NCBI GenBank assembly: GCA_023260615.1
Contig: JALQUY010000007.1
Coordinates: forward strand, 1 to 26,062
DNA from: Schleiferiaceae bacterium
Lineage (GTDB): Bacteria; Bacteroidota; Bacteroidia; Flavobacteriales; Schleiferiaceae
DNA: 26,062 nt
Reading direction: 5' to 3'
Under the pieces are notes generated by a model, which had not been told where the DNA came from, ran no database searches, and saw only the letters and a list, made by a program, of their open reading frames with translations. Position numbers and translations under genes: made by a program. Shown here one piece after another: positions 1 to 7,491 of this stretch (positions within the stretch are counted from its first letter, which is position 1; each line of letters starts with the position of its first letter).

Positions 1-177
1 AAAGTGGCCGATCAGAACGGAGGTATTTACTACATCGTCAAGAACTCTTGGGGTGAGCGCGAGAATCCCTACCGCAGCGGTTACATCTACGCCTCCGAAG
101 CATTTGTGCGCTACAAGACTTTGTCCATCCTCTTGCACAAGGACGGCGTACCCAAGAAAATCGCGAAGGGTATGTAA
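1..177 (+). CDS. C1-family cysteine aminopeptidase (PepC/bleomycin hydrolase-like), 3' end only
   Basis: Only the last 58 codons are present; the reading frame is open from the first base and ends at TAA 175-177. The piece reads YYIVKNSWGE, then NPYRSGYIYASEAFVRYKT and a LLHKDGVPKK tail. The NSWG motif holds the active-site Asn of papain-fold peptidases, and the SEAFVRYKT plus LHKD tail is typical of the C1B subgroup (aminopeptidase C, bleomycin hydrolase) common in Bacteroidota, which trims peptides. The catalytic Cys and His and any signal peptide lie upstream of the window, so location in the cell cannot be judged. Its stop directly abuts the stop of argS on the other strand. The family call is good; the exact peptidase name is not certain. 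Confidence 0.85.
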   Translation, partial: KVADQNGGIYYIVKNSWGERENPYRSGYIYASEAFVRYKTLSILLHKDGVPKKIAKGM

Positions 178-183
178 TTACAT
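172..183. repeat. 12-bp perfect palindrome made by two back-to-back Met-stop codon pairs
   Basis: ATGTAATTACAT is fully self-complementary. It arises because both convergent proteins (peptidase and ArgS) end in Met followed by TAA, with zero bases between the two stops. No GC-rich stem with a U-tract is seen here, so an intrinsic terminator is not supported. Confidence 0.7.
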
Positions 184-1947
184 CTGCTCAGGTGCGGCAA
201 TTCCCAGCAAGGAAAGGCCGCGCTTGAGCACTCCCGCCACCTGACGGGAAAGATCCACACGGAACGCCGCTTTTTGCGGCGTTTCTGCGTTTAGGACCGA
301 ATGCACCTGGTAAAATCCGTTGTAGCCTTTGGCCACGTCGTAGAGGTAGCTCGCCACGGCACTTGGATTTTGATCTGCAGCAGCGTGGTCAATAACAGAT
401 GGGAACTTGCCCAAAATTTTGATGAGCTCCCGCTCCTTCGCTTCTAAAGCAACGTCGTCCCAGCTCCAGGTCCCTACCTCACCCGCTTTGCGGAGAATGG
501 ATTGAATTCGGGCATGCGTGTACTGCAAGAAGGGACCGGTATTGCCATTGAAATCAATGGACTCCTCTGGATTGAAGACCATGCGCTTCTTGGGATCCAC
601 CTTCAAAATGAAGTACTTCAGCGCTCCATGGCCCAAAGTCTTGTAGAGGTCCGCCTGCTCGGCAGCGGACAGCCCATCTACTTTGCCCAATTCTTCGGAC
701 AAGCGCTTGGCAGTAGCTTCCATCTCGTCCAGCAAGTCGTCCGCGTCGACCACAGTGCCTTCGCGGGATTTCATTCGGCCCGAAGGCAAATCCACCATAC
801 CGTAGGACAAATGGCTGAGCTTGTCTGCCCAGCTGTAGCCCAACTTGCTCAAAATCAAAAAGAGGACCTTGAAGTGGTAATCCTGCTCGTTGCCAACGAC
901 GTAGGTCAAGGAATCCATGTTAAAATCCGCAAAGCGCTGAATGGCGGTGCCGATGTCCTGGGTCATGTAGACGCTGGTACCGTCCTTGCGGAGCACCAAT
1001 TTCTCGTCTAAGCCATCGCTGGTGAGATCAATCCATACAGAGCCGTCTTCCCGGCGGTAAAAAACGCCTTTTGCCAAGCCCTCCTCCACGTCCTTCTTGC
1101 CGAGAAGGTAGGTATTGGACTCATAGTAGTTCTTGTCAAAGCTGACGCCCAGGCGCGCGTAGGTCGCATTAAAACCGGAATAGACCCATTCGTTCATTTG
1201 ATTCCAGAGCGCGAGTACGGATTCATCGCCGGCTTCCCATTCTTGGAGCATTTTTTGGACCGCTAGCATGCAGGGAGCCTGAGCCTTAGCCTCTTCGGGG
1301 GTTTTACCCGCTGCAACACCTTCTTCGGTTTCCTTTTTGAGCTGCTGATCGAAGCGCACGTAATACTTGCCTACGAGGTGGTCGCCCTTGAGGCCCGAAG
1401 ACTCAGGGGTTTCTCCGTTTCCAAACTGCTGCCACGCGTACATGCTTTTACAGATGTGTACGCCTCGGTCGTTGATGATTTGCACCTGCACCACGGGTTT
1501 CCCGGTGGCTTGAATGATTTGCGCTACGGAATAGCCCAAAAGGTTGTTTCGAATATGCCCCAAGTGCAACGGCTTGTTGGTATTGGGGGACGAATATTCC
1601 ACCATGGCGGCCGCTTGTTGGGCATCCACGGGCCGAATGCCCCATTGCCCATCCGCTTGAATGGCGTCAAACGCGGCTTGTACAGGAGCGTCGCTCAGTG
1701 AAATGTTCAAGAAGCCCTTAACCACATTGTAGCCTGATACCGCTTCCACGCGTGCTTGAAGCTCCGCACCTATAGCGTTGGCGGTGGCGTCGGGGGCCAT
1801 TCGGCTCGCTTTCAAATAGGGAAATACGACCAAAGTGAGGTCGCCCTCAAACTCCTTTCGGGTCTCCTGCAACTCCACAGGGGCGCCTTCTAGGCCAAAC
1901 AAATCTTTCAGAATGTCCGCAAGGGCGGATTCCAGCAACGTATTCAT
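178..1947 (-). CDS. argS: Arginyl-tRNA synthetase
   Basis: Class I aminoacyl-tRNA synthetase, 589 aa, which charges tRNA-Arg in the cytoplasm. The N-terminal Add-1-like domain occupies roughly residues 1-85. The HIGH-type signature is HLGH at residues 128-131 inside SSPNTNKPLHLGHIRNN, and the KMSKS-type loop is MKSREG at 392-397 within GRMKSREGTVVDADDL, both typical ArgRS forms. The C-terminal DALR anticodon-binding domain, from about residue 460 to the end, contains FNGNTGPFLQYTHARIQSI. Length is normal for the family. The start is ATG at 1945-1947, only 6 bp after the arginase stop, so it is probably cotranscribed with the arginase gene and has no promoter of its own visible. The stop is adjacent to the peptidase stop on the other strand. 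Confidence 0.97.
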   Translation of the reverse strand: MNTLLESALADILKDLFGLEGAPVELQETRKEFEGDLTLVVFPYLKASRMAPDATANAIGAELQARVEAVSGYNVVKGFLNISLSDAPVQAAFDAIQADGQWGIRPVDAQQAAAMVEYSSPNTNKPLHLGHIRNNLLGYSVAQIIQATGKPVVQVQIINDRGVHICKSMYAWQQFGNGETPESSGLKGDHLVGKYYVRFDQQLKKETEEGVAAGKTPEEAKAQAPCMLAVQKMLQEWEAGDESVLALWNQMNEWVYSGFNATYARLGVSFDKNYYESNTYLLGKKDVEEGLAKGVFYRREDGSVWIDLTSDGLDEKLVLRKDGTSVYMTQDIGTAIQRFADFNMDSLTYVVGNEQDYHFKVLFLILSKLGYSWADKLSHLSYGMVDLPSGRMKSREGTVVDADDLLDEMEATAKRLSEELGKVDGLSAAEQADLYKTLGHGALKYFILKVDPKKRMVFNPEESIDFNGNTGPFLQYTHARIQSILRKAGEVGTWSWDDVALEAKERELIKILGKFPSVIDHAAADQNPSAVASYLYDVAKGYNGFYQVHSVLNAETPQKAAFRVDLSRQVAGVLKRGLSLLGIAAPEQM

Positions 1948-1953
1948 GAGCAG

Positions 1954-2910
1954 TTAAAATGAGCCACGAAGGCCTAGGCGTTCTTGCAAGCGGTAAACGG
2001 TACTCTGGAGCAGCGTGAAAGCCGCTGTCCCCATCGCATTGCCGCCCTTGTCGAGCAGCGGATTGATTTCGGTAAACTCCATGCACATGACTTTGGGCTC
2101 ATCCGCGAAGAGCTCCAGAAGGCCTTTAGCTTCTTCCAAAGTGAAGCCTCCTGGCACAGGGGTGCCTGTTCCTTCCGAAATGCTAGGATCCATGCTGTCT
2201 ACGTCAAAGGAGATGTAGACCATATCACATTCGGACAGTTGGGTCATGACCTCTTGCACGATGGCTTTGAGGCCTTTTTTCCGAACTTCCGGAACCCGGT
2301 GCACGCGCATGTCATGCTCTTGAATCAGATGATCCTCCGGTTCTTCGGTGGAGCGCAAGCCGATAAACGCTACGTCTGAGGGCCGTACGCGCTGAGGGTG
2401 ACCCTTCAGCTTGTGCCATGCATCGAGCGTAACGGGGCTTGGGTCGTTGATTTTGCATGCTATGTTATCGGCCCCAATGGCTGTTGCTAAGGGCATTCCA
2501 TGCATGTTGCCCGAAGGCGAGGTGTAGGGCGAGTGAAGATCCGCATGTGCATCTATCCAAACCACGCCCAAGCGGCTCAATGGAAAGGCTTGTTTGATAC
2601 CCGCTATTGTTCCCCCTGCGTTGGAATGGTCGCCAGAAATTACAATGGGGAAATGCGAATCGTCCAGGGTCTCCGCCACAACAGCAGAAATTCTGCGGTA
2701 CATCCGCACAATCCCTCGAATTCGTTTCCCGTACGGGGACTCCGGGTGCCGGTAGAGCAAGGCATTGTTGGTTTGAACCTTGCGAGGCGCCAAACTCCGA
2801 AAAAACTTAGGCTGCAAGTGAAAAGAGGCTCCGCGAATAGCCGCGTAGCCCAGGCTGGAACCTCTTGTTCCCGCTCCCAATTCGGACATTGCAGTAATCA
2901 ACTGTAACAT
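1954..2910 (-). CDS. Arginase (ureohydrolase family)
   Basis: 318 aa from ATG 2908-2910. Ureohydrolase fold with the binuclear manganese ligands visible: GDHS (93-96), DAHAD (120-124) and SFDVDSMDP (234-242). SGNMHGMP (133-140) and EGTGTPVPGG are closer to true arginases than to agmatinases, so the likely reaction is arginine to ornithine plus urea; formimidoylglutamase is a less likely alternative. The N-terminus reads MSELGAGTRGSSLG after a short lead, matching the SELGAGTRG start region of relatives as I remember them, which favours ATG 2910 over the in-frame TTG at 2919 or ATG 2889. TTG 2919 also lies inside the predicted -7 box. That box ends only 6 bp before ATG 2910, implying a leaderless or nearly leaderless mRNA. 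It is the first gene of a two-gene unit with argS. Confidence 0.88.
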   Translation of the reverse strand: MLQLITAMSELGAGTRGSSLGYAAIRGASFHLQPKFFRSLAPRKVQTNNALLYRHPESPYGKRIRGIVRMYRRISAVVAETLDDSHFPIVISGDHSNAGGTIAGIKQAFPLSRLGVVWIDAHADLHSPYTSPSGNMHGMPLATAIGADNIACKINDPSPVTLDAWHKLKGHPQRVRPSDVAFIGLRSTEEPEDHLIQEHDMRVHRVPEVRKKGLKAIVQEVMTQLSECDMVYISFDVDSMDPSISEGTGTPVPGGFTLEEAKGLLELFADEPKVMCMEFTEINPLLDKGGNAMGTAAFTLLQSTVYRLQERLGLRGSF

Positions 2911-2916
2911 ATGGAG

Positions 2917-2924
2917 CAAAGGTA
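2917..2924 (-). promoter_or_regulatory. Predicted Bacteroidota -7 box for arginase-argS
   Basis: On the minus strand this reads TACCTTTG, an exact match to the TAnnTTTG consensus used by the primary sigma factor of Bacteroidota. It ends 6 bp before the arginase ATG. No clear -33 TTTG element was found, so the call rests on the -7 box and its position. Confidence 0.6.
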
Positions 2925-2934
2925 GGAATTGGCC

Positions 2935-2942
2935 TACCTTTG
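2935..2942 (+). promoter_or_regulatory. Predicted Bacteroidota -7 box for ftsK
   Basis: TACCTTTG matches TAnnTTTG exactly and lies 18 bp before the ftsK ATG at 2961. The two boxes of this divergent region are 10 bp apart, so the upstream half of each promoter lies inside the other gene's start region. No -33 element is obvious. Confidence 0.6.
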
Positions 2943-2960
2943 AATGGTACGTTTCTTTCC

Positions 2961-5372
2961 ATGGCTAAAAAGCGCAATACACCCGCCTCATCGTCCTTCA
3001 AGCAGTCGCTCCAGTCCTTTGGGGGCGAACTGAGTTCTAACAAGTCGCTACACGCTGTTTTTGGCATTGCCTTGCTTTTCTTGACCGGCTTTTCCCTACT
3101 GGCCAGCGTTTCTTCTTTGTTTTCATGGACGTCCGATTTCAGCCAGTTTGAAGGCAGCTTTGGAGACATTCTTTTGGACCCTAATGTGAAAATGGCCAAC
3201 GTTTTCGGGAAACTTGGGGCGGCCGTCGGATTCTACTTGACCGTAAAGAGCTTTGGATGGGTGTTCGTGCTGCCGATGCTTTGGTTGGCACAACTTAGCC
3301 TTAAATGGGGTTTGGGGATTGCGTTTAAGCCCTGGATGTGGCTGCGCCGGTATTTGCTCTGGACGCTGTTGTTGAGCAGCTTCACAGGCCTCCTTCCATT
3401 TGCCCTAAATGACGCCGTCGTTGGAAACTTGGGGCATGGTCTCGCATTTTGGGGCATCTCCTTCATGGGAACGGCGGGCTCCTGGCTGGCATGGGCAAGC
3501 CTCTCGGGCGCTCATGCGGTATGGCTCTTCAAAATGACGCCCCAGACGTGGCGTCGTCCTGCGGAGGAAAAGGCACCTTGGGACGATGACGCCTCGGAAG
3601 CGGATGACCTCGACCCTATTCCAGATGAACCTAGCGAATCTGTGGAGTGGGATTTGGACGAAGAAAGCGAAGACGAAGACAGCGCCTTCTTGGATTCCTT
3701 GGAGCTTCCTGAAATGGACCTTCCCGCCGCAGCCCCCTTGCCCGAGCCCGTAGAAGAATCACCCTCCTTAGAGTCCCTGGGACTCGAGGAAATGGAACCC
3801 ATTGCCGTAACCAGCGATGTGGCGGAAGAATCCGAAGAGGCGCCTACCAAGGGCTCTTTGGCGACTTCCTTTGATCCTCGCGCAGACCTTTCGCGCTACC
3901 AGTTTCCCAAATTGAGCCTGCTGGCGGAAATTCCCCAAGGTCAAGGCAAGGTCGACGCCGAAGAACTTGAAGCCAACAAAGAGCGCATCATCGAAACCCT
4001 GCGCAACTACAAGATTGAAATCTCCAAAATCAAGGCAGCAGTGGGTCCTACCGTCACGCTGTATGAAATTGTCCCGGAGGCTGGTATTCGGATTTCTAAA
4101 ATCAAAAGCCTAGAAGACGACATCGCTTTGAGTCTAAGCGCATTAGGCATCCGCATCATTGCGCCTATTCCTGGCCGCGGCACCATTGGCATTGAAGTCC
4201 CCAACCGCAGTCCCCAGATGGTGAGCATGAAGGCGGTCCTGGCTTCGGAAAAATTCCAGAACACTACCATGGACCTTCCTGTGGCACTGGGCAAGACCAT
4301 TAGCAACGAGGTTTTTGTGGCGGATTTGGCCAAGATGCCCCACTTGCTCATGGCGGGTGCTACAGGCCAAGGCAAGTCGGTAGGTCTGAACGCTCTGTTG
4401 GCCTCCATCCTCTACAAGAAGCACCCTTCGGAAGTAAAGTTTGTCCTGGTGGATCCCAAGAAAGTTGAATTGACGCTCTACAATAAGATTGAGCGCCATT
4501 TCTTGGCCAAGCTGCCGGACACGGACGAAGCCATCATTACGGACACGACCAAAGTCATACATACGCTGAATTCGCTGTGCATAGAGATGGACGATCGCTA
4601 TGAGCTTCTGAAGGATGCCATGGTTCGGAACATCAAAGAGTACAACCAAAAATTCGTCAGCCGAAAGCTCAACCCGGAAGAAGGCCACCGCTACCTTCCC
4701 TACATTGTTTTGGTCATCGACGAGTTCGCCGACCTGATTATGACCGCCGGCAAGGAGGTGGAAACGCCCATTGCGCGATTGGCCCAGCTGGCGCGCGCCA
4801 TTGGCATTCACCTAATCATTGCCACGCAGCGTCCGTCGGTCAACGTCATTACGGGTATCATCAAGGCCAATTTCCCGGCCCGAATTGCCTTTAAAGTCTC
4901 GGCCAAAATTGACTCGCGCACCATCTTGGACGCTGGCGGTGCGGAACAGCTGATCGGAAAGGGGGACATGCTTTTCTCCGCGGGCAACGATTTGATCCGT
5001 TTGCAGTGTGCCTTCTTGGACACCCCTGAAGTGGAGGATGTATGTGAATTTATCGGCTCGCAACAGGCCTATCCCGACGCTTATGCTTTGCCCGAATACT
5101 CCGGCGAAGATTCCTCGGGTGGCGGAGGCGGCAACTACAGCGCAGACGAACGCGACGCCCTCTTCGTGGAAGCCGCTCGCATTGTGGTGCAGAACCAACA
5201 AGGTTCGGCATCGCTTTTGCAACGCAAGCTGAAACTGGGCTACAACCGCGCAGGACGCCTCATCGACCAATTGGAAGATGCGGGAATCTTAGGTCCTTTT
5301 GAAGGATCCAAGGCGCGCCAAGTCCTCATTCAAGACGAACACCATCTGATGGAACGCCTGAACGGCAACTAA
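2961..5372 (+). CDS. ftsK: DNA translocase FtsK/SpoIIIE
   Basis: 803 aa from ATG 2961; the upstream in-frame TTG at 2940 overlaps the -7 box and is rejected. The protein is a hexameric ATP-driven DNA pump at the division septum that clears and aligns chromosome ends. Four hydrophobic segments lie at about residues 32-54, 85-114, 131-149 and 157-190. A highly acidic, low-complexity linker follows (about 207-300, rich in D, E, S and P). The motor domain carries Walker A GATGQGKS (about 465-472) and Walker B VLVIDEFADL (about 582-591). A winged-helix gamma domain at about 730-795 (DERDALFVEAARIVVQNQ through LIDQLEDAGILGPFEG) reads KOPS-like polar DNA sites. Its length is typical of Bacteroidota FtsK, whose linker is short. 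The lolA ATG follows after 4 bp, so they are probably cotranscribed. Confidence 0.97.
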   Translation: MAKKRNTPASSSFKQSLQSFGGELSSNKSLHAVFGIALLFLTGFSLLASVSSLFSWTSDFSQFEGSFGDILLDPNVKMANVFGKLGAAVGFYLTVKSFGWVFVLPMLWLAQLSLKWGLGIAFKPWMWLRRYLLWTLLLSSFTGLLPFALNDAVVGNLGHGLAFWGISFMGTAGSWLAWASLSGAHAVWLFKMTPQTWRRPAEEKAPWDDDASEADDLDPIPDEPSESVEWDLDEESEDEDSAFLDSLELPEMDLPAAAPLPEPVEESPSLESLGLEEMEPIAVTSDVAEESEEAPTKGSLATSFDPRADLSRYQFPKLSLLAEIPQGQGKVDAEELEANKERIIETLRNYKIEISKIKAAVGPTVTLYEIVPEAGIRISKIKSLEDDIALSLSALGIRIIAPIPGRGTIGIEVPNRSPQMVSMKAVLASEKFQNTTMDLPVALGKTISNEVFVADLAKMPHLLMAGATGQGKSVGLNALLASILYKKHPSEVKFVLVDPKKVELTLYNKIERHFLAKLPDTDEAIITDTTKVIHTLNSLCIEMDDRYELLKDAMVRNIKEYNQKFVSRKLNPEEGHRYLPYIVLVIDEFADLIMTAGKEVETPIARLAQLARAIGIHLIIATQRPSVNVITGIIKANFPARIAFKVSAKIDSRTILDAGGAEQLIGKGDMLFSAGNDLIRLQCAFLDTPEVEDVCEFIGSQQAYPDAYALPEYSGEDSSGGGGGNYSADERDALFVEAARIVVQNQQGSASLLQRKLKLGYNRAGRLIDQLEDAGILGPFEGSKARQVLIQDEHHLMERLNGN

Positions 5373-5376
5373 GATT

Positions 5377-6039
5377 ATGAAGCAGTACTCCTCACTCCTT
5401 TTCACTGTTTTGGCCTTTGCATGGTCTTCTATGGCCTTTGCCCAAAGTGGCGATCCCATGTCCCTTTTGAAAGAAGTTCAGACCAAAACCTTAGCCTACA
5501 AAGATCAAAACATCCAGTTCGCCATGGTCATTGAAGCACCTGGCCGTGATGGCAAGAAGGTGCAGCGCAAAACCTCTGGCCAAGTGCAGGTGGTGGGCGA
5601 AAAAGCCCTTTTGATCCTCAACGGTCAAAAGATCTTTTTAGATGGTAGCCGATTGACCACAGTGAGCGAGGAGGACGAAGAAATTGTTGTCCGCAAGTTG
5701 GATGGGGATGAAACGCAGTACACCCCTGCCTCTATCTTGAAGAAGTATGAAACCGGCTCCAACTTCCAGTGGGCTGGCGAGGAAACGCTTTCTGGGGGCA
5801 CTAAGGTGGTCTACATCCGAATGAAACCCAAAAACAATGTGGACGTTCGAGACGTGGTACTAGGGATCAACATGCGCACCAAGCGCATCCATTCCTACCA
5901 GGAATTTGGCACCAATGACGTGACCACTACGTTGCGCATTGTACAATACGATGTGAATCAGAGCGTTCCTGTCTCTAAAGTCACGTTTAACAAGGCCAAC
6001 TACCCCGGGTACGATTACATAGCTCCCAAGGGGATGTAA
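5377..6039 (+). CDS. lolA: LolA-like outer-membrane lipoprotein carrier
   Basis: 220 aa with a clear Sec signal peptide (MKQYSSLLFTVLAFAWSSMAFA, likely cleaved after residue 22 before QSGDP). The mature part is a LolA-type half barrel: an early helix SLLKEVQTKTLAYKD, then beta strands around GQVQVVGEKALLILNGQKIFLDGSRLTTV and QYTPASILKKYE, and a long C-terminal strand pattern ending TFNKANYPGYDYI. LolA shuttles lipoproteins across the periplasm to the outer membrane. Sequence similarity to proteobacterial LolA is weak, as usual in this phylum, so the call rests on fold pattern, signal peptide, length and position directly after ftsK and before an Lpt permease. The gap to the next gene is 9 bp. 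Confidence 0.85.
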   Translation: MKQYSSLLFTVLAFAWSSMAFAQSGDPMSLLKEVQTKTLAYKDQNIQFAMVIEAPGRDGKKVQRKTSGQVQVVGEKALLILNGQKIFLDGSRLTTVSEEDEEIVVRKLDGDETQYTPASILKKYETGSNFQWAGEETLSGGTKVVYIRMKPKNNVDVRDVVLGINMRTKRIHSYQEFGTNDVTTTLRIVQYDVNQSVPVSKVTFNKANYPGYDYIAPKGM

Positions 6040-6048
6040 TCCTGCTGC

Positions 6049-7491
6049 ATGCAACGCATCGATTGGTATGTCCTCCGGTCCTTCGCCGGCATCTTCCTGA
6101 AGACGATTGGGATTTCCGTCTTCTTTCTGCTCATGCAGATGGTGTGGAAATACGTAGACGATTTAGCTGGTCGTGGCGTTGATTGGTGGGTTATTCTCGA
6201 ACTTCTTTTTTACTGGTCCGCTTCGGTTTTACCCATGGCGGCTCCTGTGGCCGTACTCTTTGCGGGCATTATGGTCTACGGCGACTTGGCCGAATCTCGT
6301 GAACTGGCCGCAGCCAAATCCTCAGGGGCTTCTTTCTATCGCCTGATTCGTCCCGTCCTGCTGGGACTGGGCCTAATTTCCGTGGGCATGTTCTTTGTCG
6401 CCAACAACCTCATCCCCGTCGCCAACTTCAAAGGGGAAAACCTGTTGATCAACATTGCGAAGCAACGCCCCACCTTCAACCTACAGCCCGGCATTTTTTA
6501 CGGGGGCATCGATGGCTACAGCATTAAAATTGGCGCCAAGTCCGACAATGAGGTGCAGGACATTCTCATCTACGACCACCGCGAGCGCGGCCAAGGCAAT
6601 CACACCGTCATCATGGCGCCCCGAGCGGTTCTCCACTACAGCGAAGGCAGCCGATGGATGGAAATGGAGTTATTTAATGGGACGAGCTACCAGGAATACA
6701 AGGCGGAGAAGCGCGAGGAACGCGAGCGCAAACCTTTCCTTGAGAGTTCCTTTGAGCGTATGCTCATTCGGGTAAATATGGGCTCGTTTCAGGTGGGCGA
6801 TTTGTATTCCGTTAATCGAAGTGACGAGTACAACATGCTGAGCGTCGCCCAGTTAGATCATGCGATTACGGAACTGTATGGTCAATATAGCCAGCGCCAA
6901 TCCGAGGTGGGCCAAATCATGCGCAACAAATACTACGGTTGGGCAACGGCAGATAGCGCTGCGTTTCAGCCCGTGGGGGACGAGGCCCTGGCGCAGCCGG
7001 ATTCGGCTCAAGCGTACTATATGAAGGAGCGGTTAAAGGGCCATTACCTCTTCCGGGCGGTGAATAATGCGATCCATTCGGCGCAAGCCAACCGAGACTA
7101 CATGGAGCAAATTCAATCCGAATATGTCTGGCGAAATCAGATCATTGCGCGTCATTACCTGGAGTTTCACAAGAAGTTCAGTGTGGCCATCGCCTGCATC
7201 TTGCTCTTCTTCATTGGGGCTCCCTTGGGTGCCATCATCCAAAAAGGTGGGTTTGGACTGCCTTTCGTGATTTCCGTCCTCCTCTTCCTCTTCCATTACG
7301 TCCTAACCATCATCTTCGAGAAAATGGGGCGCGAGTGGCTGATTTCACCGTTTTGGGCCATTTGGTTGCCCAATGCCATTCTCTTACCCATCGCCTTGTG
7401 GATGACCGTTTGGGCCGCCAACGATGCCACGATGAATAGTTTTGCGCGCCTTCGAAAGCGCCTTTTTGGCTGGATTCCCCAACGCGCATGA
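6049..7491 (+). CDS. LptF/LptG family LPS export permease (YjgP/YjgQ)
   Basis: 480 aa inner-membrane protein. It has three N-terminal membrane segments (about residues 10-35, 45-75 and 98-125), a large periplasmic beta-jellyroll-like middle region (about 140-370), and three C-terminal membrane segments (about 378-398, 402-425 and 435-458). Signatures include VLPMAAPVAVLFAGIMVYG, ESRELAAAKSSGAS and FFIGAPLGAIIQKGGFGLP, all characteristic of LptF/LptG. With LptB and its partner it extracts LPS from the inner membrane and passes it to the periplasmic bridge. Sequence alone does not tell me whether it is the F or the G subunit, so no symbol is given. The next gene overlaps it by 4 bp (ATGA), which suggests translational coupling. 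Confidence 0.93.
   Translation: MQRIDWYVLRSFAGIFLKTIGISVFFLLMQMVWKYVDDLAGRGVDWWVILELLFYWSASVLPMAAPVAVLFAGIMVYGDLAESRELAAAKSSGASFYRLIRPVLLGLGLISVGMFFVANNLIPVANFKGENLLINIAKQRPTFNLQPGIFYGGIDGYSIKIGAKSDNEVQDILIYDHRERGQGNHTVIMAPRAVLHYSEGSRWMEMELFNGTSYQEYKAEKREERERKPFLESSFERMLIRVNMGSFQVGDLYSVNRSDEYNMLSVAQLDHAITELYGQYSQRQSEVGQIMRNKYYGWATADSAAFQPVGDEALAQPDSAQAYYMKERLKGHYLFRAVNNAIHSAQANRDYMEQIQSEYVWRNQIIARHYLEFHKKFSVAIACILLFFIGAPLGAIIQKGGFGLPFVISVLLFLFHYVLTIIFEKMGREWLISPFWAIWLPNAILLPIALWMTVWAANDATMNSFARLRKRLFGWIPQRA

Larger units (their letters stand above)
2917..2942. repeat. Perfect inverted repeat formed by two divergent -7 boxes
   Basis: Arms CAAAGGTAGG (2917-2926) and CCTACCTTTG (2933-2942) are perfectly complementary over 10 bp around the 6-bp spacer AATTGG. 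Each arm contains one TAnnTTTG box pointing outward. It could simply be two promoters sharing flanking bases, or also serve as an operator for a dimeric regulator. Confidence 0.7.

Noticed and set aside
2901..2960. Inverted repeat considered as a rho-independent terminator
   Set aside because: It lies between two divergent start codons, has no U-tract, and its arms match promoter boxes.
3580..3860. Acidic low-complexity region in ftsK considered as a separate repeat or an insertion
   Set aside because: FtsK proteins normally have a variable acidic or Pro-rich linker at this place, and the frame is continuous.
4143..4811. 222-aa open frame on the minus strand inside ftsK
   Set aside because: Antisense to the FtsK motor domain, no recognisable motifs; a shadow frame of a codon-biased gene.
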